This document shows, piece by piece, positions 1 to 7,933 of a DNA stretch of 64,000 bases. The position numbers were made by a program, and so were the translations under genes. The stretch comes from Wocania_A spongiicola (GTDB lineage: Bacteria > Bacteroidota > Bacteroidia > Flavobacteriales > Flavobacteriaceae): the NCBI RefSeq assembly GCF_023502325.1, contig NZ_JAMFLZ010000011.1, positions 10,609 through 74,608 of the forward strand. The letters run 5' to 3'. The notes beneath the pieces are model-generated. The model was not told where the DNA came from, did not search any database, and saw nothing but the letters and a program-made list of their open reading frames with translations. Each line of letters opens with the position of its first letter. Position 1 is the first letter of the stretch.

Positions 1-945
1 TATAGATAAAATACCATCATTTAAAACATCTTTATATAAACTTAAAGGATTGCTTTGATTGAATAGTTTTTGAATACGTTTCTTTTTGGTTTTATAATGC
101 TCATAATCGATTAGTCTATTAATATGCTTTGTTTCGCTAAATGAAAAACGCTTAAAATCTAATTCAAAATTTTTATTACCATTAACAAAGGTTTGAATGT
201 TATAAACCCCATTTTTATTTGCAGCTAAATTTTGCCTGTCTATGGTTTCAATTCCAAAACCAATTTTGCCATAGGCTTCAATGTTTTCAACAGTATAATC
301 TCCATTTTTCAGAGGGATTAACCGTAGTTTCTTTTTTCTACTCGCTTTATTTATATATGAGTTTTTATCAATTGGATAGGCATAAATAGATGAAATTAAT
401 GGATTAATAGAGTCTTTGATATCAATACCAAAAAGCATTGGGTTTATTGGTCGTTCTGCTTTGTCACGAATTTCGAAATGCAAATGTGGTCCACCAGAAC
501 CACCAGTATTTCCGCTTAAAGCCACAACAGCACCTTTAACAATTTTTAAATCTTCGGCATTTGGAAATAATTCGATTTCAAAAGATTCCTTTTCATATTG
601 ATGTTTTTTTACATAGGCTTCAATTTCTGGCGAAAACTTATTTAAATGGGCATAAACCGTAGTATAGCCATTAGGGTGCGTAATATATAATGCTTTTCCA
701 TAGCCGAAATGCGAAACCTTAATTCTGCTAACAAAACCTTCTGCCGAAGCATAAACATTTAATCCTACTCGTTGCTGTGTTTTTATATCTAAACCAGAAT
801 GAAAATGATTAGAACGTAATTCAGCAAAAGTACCAGAGAGAATTAAAGTAACATCTAAAGGGCTTCTAAAATAATCTTGTGGATAATTATTTTGAGCTAT
901 AGAAAGTGTTGAGAGTGTTAAAAAAAAAATAAGGATTAATCGCAT
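1..945 (-). CDS. M23 family metallopeptidase, secreted (C-terminus beyond window)
   Basis: A reading frame on the minus strand starts at the ATG at 945 and runs off the left edge, so the C-terminus is missing. The first ~18 residues (MRLILIFFLTLSTLSIAQ) form a signal peptide. The lysostaphin-type zinc site is visible: NHFHSGLD about 40 residues in, and GGPHLHFEIR further on. Family members are zinc endopeptidases that cut peptidoglycan cross-links, or act as LytM/EnvC-like activators. The region after the peptidase domain resembles the long C-terminal part of flavobacterial M23 proteins. It is divergent from the zapA-rny group, a neighbourhood that fits a cell wall or division role. The exact substrate is not shown by the sequence. 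Confidence 0.9.
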   Translation of the reverse strand, partial: MRLILIFFLTLSTLSIAQNNYPQDYFRSPLDVTLILSGTFAELRSNHFHSGLDIKTQQRVGLNVYASAEGFVSRIKVSHFGYGKALYITHPNGYTTVYAHLNKFSPEIEAYVKKHQYEKESFEIELFPNAEDLKIVKGAVVALSGNTGGSGGPHLHFEIRDKAERPINPMLFGIDIKDSINPLISSIYAYPIDKNSYINKASRKKKLRLIPLKNGDYTVENIEAYGKIGFGIETIDRQNLAANKNGVYNIQTFVNGNKNFELDFKRFSFSETKHINRLIDYEHYKTKKKRIQKLFNQSNPLSLYKDVLNDGILSI

Positions 946-1122
946 ATTTAGGTATTACCAATTAAGTTTTAAAAAATTGCACGTATGGGTTATTCTTAAT
1001 TTTGATTGGTATTAGGCTAAAATATCAATTTGATATGAATATGCAAAGCTAAAAACAAAAATCAAGCCAATTATTCTGCTTAATGGTATTAACATAGTAT
1101 TTAAAATTTTATGAAAAAACAA

Positions 1123-1153
1123 TTGTAATTTAAGCTAAGGTATGTTAACTTTG
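1123..1153 (+). promoter_or_regulatory. Bacteroidota-type promoter for the zapA-rny group
   Basis: TTG at 1123-1125 is followed by exactly 20 bases and then TAACTTTG at 1146-1153. This matches the TTG-N19-21-TAnnTTTG consensus of the Bacteroidota primary sigma factor. It lies 24 bases before the first start codon at 1178. No experimental start site is known to me. Confidence 0.7.
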
Positions 1154-1177
1154 TGAGATAAGTATTGAAATTTGTAA

Positions 1178-1468
1178 ATGAGTAATATTGAAGATATTGT
1201 AGATTCTTTAGAAAACAAAATTAGCAAAGTATTACACAAACTAGAGCTTTTAAAGCAAGCTAATTTGAAATTGAATAAAGAATTGGAGGCTTCAAAACAA
1301 GAACTTCAAAACCAAAAGTTGGAAATAACAACTTGGGAAGAAAAATATGAAGCACTTAAAATGGCAAACTCAATACTTGGTAGTGACGATAATAAAAGAG
1401 AAACAAAGCTTAAAATAAACGCATTAATTAGAGATATTGATCATTGTATTGCTCAACTTTCAGATTAA
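1178..1468 (+). CDS. Small coiled-coil protein, ZapB-like by position
   Basis: This 96-residue soluble protein is mostly one coiled coil rich in Leu, Lys, Glu and Asn (residues ~5-65), with a short helical tail ending in IRDIDHCIAQLSD. It has no signal peptide or membrane segment. It lies 15 bp upstream of zapA in the same direction, and both are expressed from the promoter at 1123-1153. A coiled-coil partner next to ZapA suggests a ZapB-like role in stabilising the division ring. That is inferred from position and architecture, not from a recognised signature. Hypothetical protein is the safe name. Confidence 0.8.
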   Translation: MSNIEDIVDSLENKISKVLHKLELLKQANLKLNKELEASKQELQNQKLEITTWEEKYEALKMANSILGSDDNKRETKLKINALIRDIDHCIAQLSD

Positions 1469-1483
1469 TGTAACATAGATTAA

Positions 1484-1777
1484 ATGTCAGAAAAGCTTAA
1501 AATAAAGCTATCTATAGCTAATAGAGTATATCCTTTAACTATTGAAGCAAATCAAGAAGAAGGATTGCGTAAAGCAGCTAAAAACATTGAGGCTATGATA
1601 AAGCAATTTGAACAAAGTTATTCTGTTAGAGATAAGCAAGATGTGTTAGCCATGTGTGCTTTGCAATTTGCATCTCAAGTAGAACAGAAAACTATTGATA
1701 AAGCAAATGTGAATGAACATGTAGAAGAAAAGTTAAAAGCTTTAAACGATTTGTTACATTCACATTTAGTCTCTTAA
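1484..1777 (+). CDS. zapA: Cell division protein ZapA
   Basis: This 97-residue protein has the ZapA layout: a beta-rich N-terminal head (KLKIKLSIANRVYPLTI), the conserved EEGLRKAAKNIEAMI helix, and a C-terminal coiled coil. ZapA binds FtsZ filaments at midcell and bundles them. Its length fits the family (~95-110 residues). It is co-directional with the coiled-coil gene upstream, and an RNA candidate and rny follow. A zapA gene followed by 6S RNA is also the arrangement in Escherichia coli, which supports both calls. Confidence 0.88.
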   Translation: MSEKLKIKLSIANRVYPLTIEANQEEGLRKAAKNIEAMIKQFEQSYSVRDKQDVLAMCALQFASQVEQKTIDKANVNEHVEEKLKALNDLLHSHLVS

Positions 1778-1807
1778 AACGTTCTTTAAAATAAACTAAA
1801 AGTTACT

Positions 1808-1976
1808 GCCTACATTGGTTATTTTTTTTGATAAACTCAACGTTAATTCTTTAAAAAGGGTGAGTTTAAGTTGTAAAAGCATGCTGCCTTAGTCGCAGAT
1901 CCTTGATCAGCTTGTTAGCCCTAAACTTGTTTTTAAGGAGTTTATACAAAACTTTATACTGGTGTAGGCTTTTTTT
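1808..1976 (+). ncRNA. ssrS: Candidate 6S RNA between zapA and rny
   Basis: The 222-bp gap between zapA and rny can fold into one long rod. The closing stem pairs 1808-1819 (GCCTACATTGGT) with 1958-1969 (ACTGGTGTAGGC), 12 of 12 positions when G-U pairs are allowed. It is followed by seven T (1970-1976), as in a terminator. An inner stem pairs 1831-1838 (ATAAACTC) with 1938-1945 (GAGTTTAT), 8 of 8. The 5' arm 1832-1839 can instead pair with 1861-1868 (TGAGTTTA), an alternative fold like the product-RNA switch of 6S RNA. 6S RNA binds RNA polymerase holoenzyme. Length (~169 nt) and position after zapA support the call. No clear promoter was seen just upstream, so it may be processed from the zapA transcript. 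Confidence 0.72.
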
Positions 1977-1999
1977 ATATATACTAACCAACAAACACA

Positions 2000-3577
2000 A
2001 TGGATAATAACTCAATAATATTAACAGTAGGAGGCTTGCTATTAGGGCTTATAATAGGCTTTATTATAGCGAAAGTACTTGAGAAAAATAAAGCATCAAA
2101 GCTAATAAAAGACGCTAAAAGAAAAGCGGCTAACATATTAAAAGAATCTAATACTGAAGGAGAATCTATTAAAAAGGATAAAATTCTTCAAGCAAAAGAA
2201 AGGTTTATTGAGCTTAAGTCTGAGCATGAAAAAGTTATTTTGTCGAGAGACAAAAAAATGGCGGAAGCAGAAAAGCGTACTCGCGATAAAGAGTCTCAAA
2301 TATCTAACGAGCTTTCAAAAAATAAAAAACTTAACGAAAGTGTTGAAAGTAAAATTAAAGATTATAATCATAGACTTGATGTTTTAGACAAGAAACAAGA
2401 GGAGTTAGATAGATTACATAAAAGTCAAGTACAACAACTTGAAGTTATATCTAGTTTATCTGCAGAAGAAGCAAAAGAACAGCTTGTTGAATCTTTAAAA
2501 GGGGAAGCTAAAAATGATGCTATGGCATTTGTTCAAAGTTCTCTGGAAGAAGCGAAATTAACTGCAGAACAAGACGCCAAAAAGATAATCATAAACACGA
2601 TACAACGTATAGGAACCGAAGAGGCTGTAGATAATTGTGTATCTGTATTCAATATAGAATCAGATGATGTTAAGGGACGAATTATTGGTCGAGAAGGGCG
2701 AAATATACGTGCTATTGAAGCCGCTACTGGTGTAGAAATTATTGTTGATGATACGCCTGAAGCTATTATATTATCATGTTTTGATTCTGTACGTAGAGAG
2801 ATTGCAAGATTATCATTGCATAAGTTAGTTACCGATGGTAGAATTCACCCAGCAAGAATTGAAGAAATCGTTAAGAAAACACAAAAACAGATTGAGCAAG
2901 AAATTATAGAAGTTGGTAAACGAACTGTTATCGATTTAGGAATTCACAATCTACATCCAGAACTTATAAAGATGGTTGGTAGAATGAAATACCGTTCGTC
3001 TTACGGACAAAACCTTTTACAGCACTCGCGTGAAGTTGCTAAACTTTGTGGTGTAATGGCTGCAGAATTAGGTTTAAACCCTAAGTTGGCTAAACGTGCT
3101 GGACTACTTCATGATATTGGTAAAGTGCCAGATGCAGAAGCAGACATGGAAACACCACACGCTATACTTGGTATGCAATGGGCAGAAAAGTATAACGAAA
3201 AAGATGATGTTTGTAACGCTATTGGGGCGCATCATGATGAAGTTGAAATGAAATCATTATTAGCACCAATTATACAAGTATGTGATGCTATTTCTGGCGC
3301 ACGCCCTGGTGCACGACGCCAAGTTTTAGATAGTTATATTCAACGTTTAAAAGATTTAGAAGATATTGCATTTGGATTTAGCGGCGTTAAAAAAGCCTAT
3401 GCTATTCAAGCAGGTAGAGAATTACGTGTTATTGTTGAAAGTGAAAAAGTAGACGACCAAAAAGCAGCAGATCTATCGTTTAGTATTTCTCAAAAAGTAC
3501 AAACAGATATGACATACCCTGGTCAGGTTAAAGTAACTGTAATTCGTGAGACTAGAGCAGTAAATATTGCTAAATAA
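2000..3577 (+). CDS. rny: Ribonuclease Y
   Basis: This 525-residue protein has the full RNase Y architecture. A single N-terminal membrane anchor (residues ~6-25) is followed by a long charged coiled coil (to ~150), a KH RNA-binding domain with GRIIGREGRNIRAIE (~225-240), and an HD metal-dependent domain with LLHDIGK (~369-375). RNase Y is a membrane-bound endoribonuclease that starts mRNA decay. Length and domain order are normal for the family (~520). It follows the 6S RNA candidate and ends in a strong stem-loop shared with the convergent recombinase gene. Confidence 0.97.
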   Translation: MDNNSIILTVGGLLLGLIIGFIIAKVLEKNKASKLIKDAKRKAANILKESNTEGESIKKDKILQAKERFIELKSEHEKVILSRDKKMAEAEKRTRDKESQISNELSKNKKLNESVESKIKDYNHRLDVLDKKQEELDRLHKSQVQQLEVISSLSAEEAKEQLVESLKGEAKNDAMAFVQSSLEEAKLTAEQDAKKIIINTIQRIGTEEAVDNCVSVFNIESDDVKGRIIGREGRNIRAIEAATGVEIIVDDTPEAIILSCFDSVRREIARLSLHKLVTDGRIHPARIEEIVKKTQKQIEQEIIEVGKRTVIDLGIHNLHPELIKMVGRMKYRSSYGQNLLQHSREVAKLCGVMAAELGLNPKLAKRAGLLHDIGKVPDAEADMETPHAILGMQWAEKYNEKDDVCNAIGAHHDEVEMKSLLAPIIQVCDAISGARPGARRQVLDSYIQRLKDLEDIAFGFSGVKKAYAIQAGRELRVIVESEKVDDQKAADLSFSISQKVQTDMTYPGQVKVTVIRETRAVNIAK

Positions 3578-3624
3578 AATTCTAGCGAAAGCAGAAACCT
3601 TATAATAGAAACATATTTAATATT

Positions 3625-3650
3625 AAAATCCAGCGTTTGCTGGATTTTTT
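3625..3650. terminator. Terminator between convergent rny and xer genes
   Basis: A perfect 10-bp stem AAAATCCAGC/GCTGGATTTT with a GTTT loop lies between two convergent genes. On the plus strand it is followed by a T run. The A run on the other side makes it usable in both directions. Confidence 0.85.
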
Positions 3651-4545
3651 ATTTTCTAGGGTGGTATTTTTCTACAACCTTAGTTAAGTGGCTTTTATCT
3701 AAATGAACATAGATTTCGGTTGTTGTAATGCTTTCGTGTCCTAACATAAGTTGAATAGAGCGTAAATCGGCATCATTTTGTAATAAATGAGTGGCAAACG
3801 AATGCCTAAAAGTATGTGGTGAAATATTTTTTTTTAACCCGATTTTCTCAGCAAGTTGTTTAATTATAGTAAAAATCATAGCTCTGGTTAGTTGTTTTCC
3901 TCGTCTGTTTAAAAATAAGGTATCCTCAAAGCCAGCTTGAATATTAATGTGATTTCGTACTTCTTTTCTATATATGTTAATATATTTTTGAGTTATAGGA
4001 ACAATGGGGACAAAGCGTTGTTTGTCACCTTTCCCTGTAACCTTTATAAAACCTTCATCAAAAAATAAATCAGATAATTTTAGGTTAACCAATTCGCTAA
4101 CACGCAATCCACAACCATATAATGTTTCCAAAATGGCTCTGTTGCGTTCTCCTTGTGGTTTACTTAAATCAATAGCGGTAATAAGTTTGTCAATTTCATC
4201 TTCAGTTAATGTATCGGGTAACTTTCTTCCAATTTTGGGAGATTCAATAAGTTCTAGAGGATTGGTTTTTCTATAATCTTCAAAAACTAAATAATTAAAG
4301 AAACTACGTAAACCAGAAATTAAACGAGATTGGGATCGTGCATTTACCTGCTTTGCGATTTCATAAATGAATTGTTGAATTATTTCAGTGGAAATAGAGA
4401 TGGGAGATGAGTTTATAGTGTTTTCTTCTAAAAAAAGTATTAATTTTTGAATATCAAGTGAATAACTATCTATTGAATTTTGCGATAAGCCGCGCTCAAT
4501 TTTTAAGTATAATTGGTAGTCTTTAAGTGCGTGTTTCCATTTCAT
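3649..4545 (-). CDS. xerD: Tyrosine recombinase XerC/XerD
   Basis: This 298-residue protein has an N-terminal SAM-like core-binding domain (~1-90) and a C-terminal catalytic domain. All catalytic positions are present: R148 (GCGLRVSEL), K172 (TGKGDKQR), H244 and R247 (HTFRH), H270 (LGHES) and Y279 (TEIYVH). Length equals that of chromosomal XerC/XerD, which resolve chromosome dimers at dif. No mobile-element genes flank it and its neighbours are housekeeping, so a chromosomal Xer protein is more likely than a phage or transposon integrase. XerC cannot be told from XerD by eye. It is divergent from aroQ with a 62-bp gap. Confidence 0.9.
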   Translation of the reverse strand: MKWKHALKDYQLYLKIERGLSQNSIDSYSLDIQKLILFLEENTINSSPISISTEIIQQFIYEIAKQVNARSQSRLISGLRSFFNYLVFEDYRKTNPLELIESPKIGRKLPDTLTEDEIDKLITAIDLSKPQGERNRAILETLYGCGLRVSELVNLKLSDLFFDEGFIKVTGKGDKQRFVPIVPITQKYINIYRKEVRNHINIQAGFEDTLFLNRRGKQLTRAMIFTIIKQLAEKIGLKKNISPHTFRHSFATHLLQNDADLRSIQLMLGHESITTTEIYVHLDKSHLTKVVEKYHPRK

Positions 4546-4607
4546 TTATGTAAAAATAGGATAATTTTTCAGTATTTTTTTACCTCTTATTTTAATATCT
4601 TTACATT

Positions 4608-5024
4608 ATGAAAAAATTAATCATCATTAATGGACCTAACCTTAATCTTTTAGGTAAGCGTGAGCCTAATATTTATGGTAGTTTAACCTTTACAGAATTT
4701 TTAGATAAAGTAAGGGTTAAATATTCTGATGTAGAAATTGATTACTATCAATCGAATATAGAAGGAGAAATAATTGACAAGCTGCACGAAGTTGGTTTTA
4801 ACTGCAATGGTATTATTTTAAATGCGGCAGCTTATACACATACATCTGTTGGAATTGGAGATGCAGTAAAAGCTATTGAAACACCTGTTATTGAGGTTCA
4901 TATTTCAAATACGTTTAATAGAGAAGAGTTTAGGCATCAATCTTTTATATCGCCTAACGCTAAAGGTGTTATACTTGGTTTTGGTTTGCAAAGTTATGAG
5001 TTGGCAATTCAGAGTTTTCTTTAG
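4608..5024 (+). CDS. aroQ: 3-dehydroquinate dehydratase, type II
   Basis: This 138-residue enzyme converts 3-dehydroquinate to 3-dehydroshikimate in the shikimate pathway. The type II signature NGPNLNLLGKREPNIYG with the catalytic tyrosine is at residues 8-24. The conserved ILNAAAYTHTSVGI, EVHISN and FRHQSF motifs follow. Length is normal (~140). It is a single gene bounded by the xer gene upstream and a bidirectional terminator downstream. A TATCTTTA box just before the start could be its -7 element, but this is a weak match. Confidence 0.97.
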   Translation: MKKLIIINGPNLNLLGKREPNIYGSLTFTEFLDKVRVKYSDVEIDYYQSNIEGEIIDKLHEVGFNCNGIILNAAAYTHTSVGIGDAVKAIETPVIEVHISNTFNREEFRHQSFISPNAKGVILGFGLQSYELAIQSFL

Positions 5025-5046
5025 ATTTTTAAAAATAGACTATAAA

Positions 5047-5079
5047 TAAAAAAGTTCCAGAATCCCTGGAACTTTTTTT
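5047..5079. terminator. Bidirectional terminator between aroQ and lpdA
   Basis: The stem AAAAGTTCCAG/CTGGAACTTTT around an AATCC loop, with A and T runs on its flanks, lies between the convergent aroQ and lpdA genes. It should act in both directions. Confidence 0.9.
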
Positions 5080-5120
5080 ATATAATTATTTAACTATGGC
5101 TTTTAATAAATTAACTAGCC

Positions 5121-6494
5121 TTATAAATGAATAACTTCATCATAAGCATCAGCAACAGCTTCCATAACCGCTTCGCTCATAGTTGGATGCGGATGTACAG
5201 CTTTTAATACTTCGTGTCCAGTAGTTTCTAGTTTACGCCCTAAAACAGCTTCAGCTATCATATCAGTTACACCAGCACCAATCATGTGACAACCTAACCA
5301 TTCACCATATTTAGCATCAAAAATAACTTTTACAAAACCATCTTTGTTTCCACCAGCACTTGCTTTACCAGATGCAGAGAATGGGAATTTACCAACTTTT
5401 ATATCTATGCCTTTGTCTTTGGCTTGTTTTTCTGTTAAACCAACTGATGCAATTTCTGGTGAGCAATACGTACAACCAGGAATATTTCCATAGTCTAAAG
5501 CTTCAACATGTTGTCCAGCAATTTTCTCTACACATAAAATACCTTCTGCAGAAGCGACATGAGCTAAAGCTTGCCCTGGAGTTACATCTCCAATAGCGTA
5601 ATAACCAGGAATATTGGTTTGGTAAAAATCGTTTACAATGATCTTATCTCTATCTACAACAATACCAACATCTTCTAATCCTATGTTTTCAATATTTGTT
5701 TTAATGCCAACAGCACTCAAAATAACATCAGCTTCTAAAACTTCTTCACCTTTACTAGTTTTAACAGTAGCTTTTACGCCTTTTCCAGCAGTATCAACAC
5801 TTGTAACTTCGGCTGAAGTCATTATTTTAATACCACTTTTCTTGAAAGAACGTTCTAATTGTTTAGAGACGTCTATGTCTTCAACTGGAACAACATTTGG
5901 TAAATATTCTACAATAGTAACTTCGGTACCCATAGAGTTATAGAAATAGGCAAACTCAACACCAATTGCACCAGAACCCACAACAATCATTTTTTTAGGT
6001 TGGTTTGGTAAGGTCATTGCTTCTCTATAACCTATAACTTTTTTACCATCTTGTGGTAAACTAGGTAATTCGCGAGAACGTGCTCCAGTAGCAATAATAA
6101 TATGGTCTGCACTGTACTCTTTTCCATCAACATCAATCTTTTTTCCAGCTTTTAGTGTTCCAAAACCTTCAATAACATCAATTTTGTTCTTCTTCATTAA
6201 AAACTGAACGCCTTTGCTCATTCCATCTGCAACACCACGACTACGTTTTACAACGGCATCAAAATCTTTGTCGTACTCTTTAACAGATAATCCGTAATCG
6301 CCAGCATGTTTAAGATATTCAAATACTTGAGCAGATTTAAGCAAGGCTTTAGTAGGAATACAGCCCCAATTTAAGCATACTCCACCTAGACTTTCTTTTT
6401 CAACAATAGCAGTTTTAAAACCTAATTGAGAGGCTCTAATAGCAGTTACATAACCCCCAGGACCACTTCCAAGAACAATAATATCGTATTTCAT
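5121..6494 (-). CDS. lpdA: Dihydrolipoyl dehydrogenase
   Basis: This 457-residue flavoprotein is the E3 subunit of 2-oxoacid dehydrogenase complexes and reoxidises dihydrolipoamide with NAD+. Visible are the FAD-binding GSGPGGY near the start, the redox-active disulphide C40/C45 (GGVCLNWGC), the NAD-binding GSGAIGVEFA, the second FAD contact YYAIGDV, and the HPHPTMSEA active-site segment near the C-terminus. Length is typical. No E1 or E2 gene is adjacent, so it probably serves several complexes. It ends at the shared terminator with aroQ and is divergent from the NDH-2 gene. Confidence 0.97.
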   Translation of the reverse strand: MKYDIIVLGSGPGGYVTAIRASQLGFKTAIVEKESLGGVCLNWGCIPTKALLKSAQVFEYLKHAGDYGLSVKEYDKDFDAVVKRSRGVADGMSKGVQFLMKKNKIDVIEGFGTLKAGKKIDVDGKEYSADHIIIATGARSRELPSLPQDGKKVIGYREAMTLPNQPKKMIVVGSGAIGVEFAYFYNSMGTEVTIVEYLPNVVPVEDIDVSKQLERSFKKSGIKIMTSAEVTSVDTAGKGVKATVKTSKGEEVLEADVILSAVGIKTNIENIGLEDVGIVVDRDKIIVNDFYQTNIPGYYAIGDVTPGQALAHVASAEGILCVEKIAGQHVEALDYGNIPGCTYCSPEIASVGLTEKQAKDKGIDIKVGKFPFSASGKASAGGNKDGFVKVIFDAKYGEWLGCHMIGAGVTDMIAEAVLGRKLETTGHEVLKAVHPHPTMSEAVMEAVADAYDEVIHL

Positions 6495-6524
6495 CTGTAA
6501 ATTTTAAGTCGTTTTTTGAAGCGA

Positions 6525-6532
6525 CAAATTTA
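6525..6532 (-). promoter_or_regulatory. lpdA: Possible -7 element for lpdA
   Basis: On the minus strand TAAATTTG matches the Bacteroidota -7 consensus TAnnTTTG, 31 bases before the lpdA start codon. No good TTG box was found at the expected distance, so the match is partial. Confidence 0.45.
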
Positions 6533-6587
6533 CGAAATCGAATTTGAATAAAGAATTTAGAACCTTATAAATTTGCATCTTTAATAG

Positions 6588-6595
6588 TACCTTTG
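6588..6595 (+). promoter_or_regulatory. Possible -7 element for the NDH-2 gene
   Basis: TACCTTTG matches TAnnTTTG exactly and lies 18 bases before the start codon at 6614. A TTA at 6565-6567, 20 bases upstream, could be a degenerate -33 element. Confidence 0.5.
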
Positions 6596-6613
6596 TAAAG
6601 CAAGCGTTATTTT

Positions 6614-7897
6614 ATGAATATACCTATTACAAGTTTTCCTAGAATTATTATTATTGGCGGCGGTTTTGCTGGTATTGCTTTAGCCAAAAAATTATCAAAA
6701 CAAGAGGTGCAAGTTGTGTTATTGGATAAGAACAACTACCATAACTTTCAACCTTTATTATATCAAGTTTCTACTGGCGGATTAGAACCAGATTCTATTG
6801 CTTATCCTATAAGAAAGGTGTTAAAAGATTTTCCCAACTTCCATTTTAGACTAGCTGACGTTACTGAAGTAGATACTAAAAGTAATACAGTTATTACAGA
6901 TATTGGCAACTTAAAATTTGACTATTTGGTGGTAGCTTCTGGTTCAAAAACTAATTACTTTGGTAATACAGATGTTGAAAAATATAGTATGGCAATGAAA
7001 ACCATACCGCAATCTTTAAATTTAAGAAGTTTAATCCTTGAAAATTTTGAAGATGCTTTATTAACTTCTGACCTAAATGAACGTAACGCACTAATGAATT
7101 TTGTAATTGTTGGTGGCGGTCCAACTGGTGTTGAGTTAGCTGGAGCTTTAGCCGAAATTAAAAAAGGTATTCTTCCAAAAGATTATCCCGACTTAGATAC
7201 GCGTTCAGTACAAATAAATGTAATACAATCTAGCGATTGTATCTTAAAAGGAATGAGCGCAAAAGCGTCGCAAAAAGCAGAAGACTTTTTAGAGAAATTA
7301 GGTGTTCATGTATGGAAAAATATAAGGGTTACTAATTATGATGGAAAAACTGTAACCACAAATACCGATTTAACATTTGAAGCTGCAACCGTAGTTTGGG
7401 CTGCAGGCGTAAAGGGCGCAATTATAAAAGGATTGGATGCAAAAGAATTTGTAACCAGAGGCAATCGCCTTTTAGTAAACGAATTTAATCAGGTAAAAGG
7501 TTATACTCATATTTTTGCCATAGGAGATATTGCATGTGTTGAAAATAATGATTTTCCAAATGGATTACCAATGATGGCTCAACCAGCTATTCAACAGGGT
7601 AAGCAACTAGGCAATAATATGTTGTTATTAATTGAAGGAAAACCAATGAAGCCATTTGTTTATAAAGACAAAGGAGCAATGGCAACAATTGGAAGAAATA
7701 AAGCAGTAGTAGATTTGCCTAAATTTAAATTCCAAGGTGCTTTTGCGTGGTATGTTTGGATGTTTGTCCACTTGTTTTTCCTTATAGGTTTTAGAAACAG
7801 GATGGTTGTTTTTATAAATTGGGTTTATAATTATGTGCGCTTTGATAGAGAAGCACGTTTAATTATAAGACCTTTTAAGAAAAAACGTAAAGTATAG
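6614..7897 (+). CDS. ndh: Type II NADH dehydrogenase (NDH-2)
   Basis: This 427-residue flavoprotein has two Rossmann folds: GGGFAGIALAKKL near residue 16 (FAD) and GGGPTGVELAG around residue 168 (NADH). IFAIGDIAC is the second FAD contact. A hydrophobic C-terminal segment (residues ~378-395) and a basic tail fit monotopic membrane attachment. NDH-2 passes electrons from NADH to menaquinone without pumping protons. The length is normal. It is divergent from lpdA and 36 bp upstream of a sulfatase gene, with which it may be co-transcribed although no shared function is obvious. Confidence 0.92.
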   Translation: MNIPITSFPRIIIIGGGFAGIALAKKLSKQEVQVVLLDKNNYHNFQPLLYQVSTGGLEPDSIAYPIRKVLKDFPNFHFRLADVTEVDTKSNTVITDIGNLKFDYLVVASGSKTNYFGNTDVEKYSMAMKTIPQSLNLRSLILENFEDALLTSDLNERNALMNFVIVGGGPTGVELAGALAEIKKGILPKDYPDLDTRSVQINVIQSSDCILKGMSAKASQKAEDFLEKLGVHVWKNIRVTNYDGKTVTTNTDLTFEAATVVWAAGVKGAIIKGLDAKEFVTRGNRLLVNEFNQVKGYTHIFAIGDIACVENNDFPNGLPMMAQPAIQQGKQLGNNMLLLIEGKPMKPFVYKDKGAMATIGRNKAVVDLPKFKFQGAFAWYVWMFVHLFFLIGFRNRMVVFINWVYNYVRFDREARLIIRPFKKKRKV

Positions 7898-7933
7898 TTT
7901 AATTCATTTTACACTAATTATAAAACTAAAAAA

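Noticed and set aside
416..601. Plus-strand open frame at the left edge
   Set aside because: It is the shadow of the M23 peptidase gene, whose catalytic motifs are clear on the minus strand.
3649..4545. Mobile-element integrase
   Set aside because: No attachment repeats or mobile genes nearby and the length matches chromosomal XerC/XerD.
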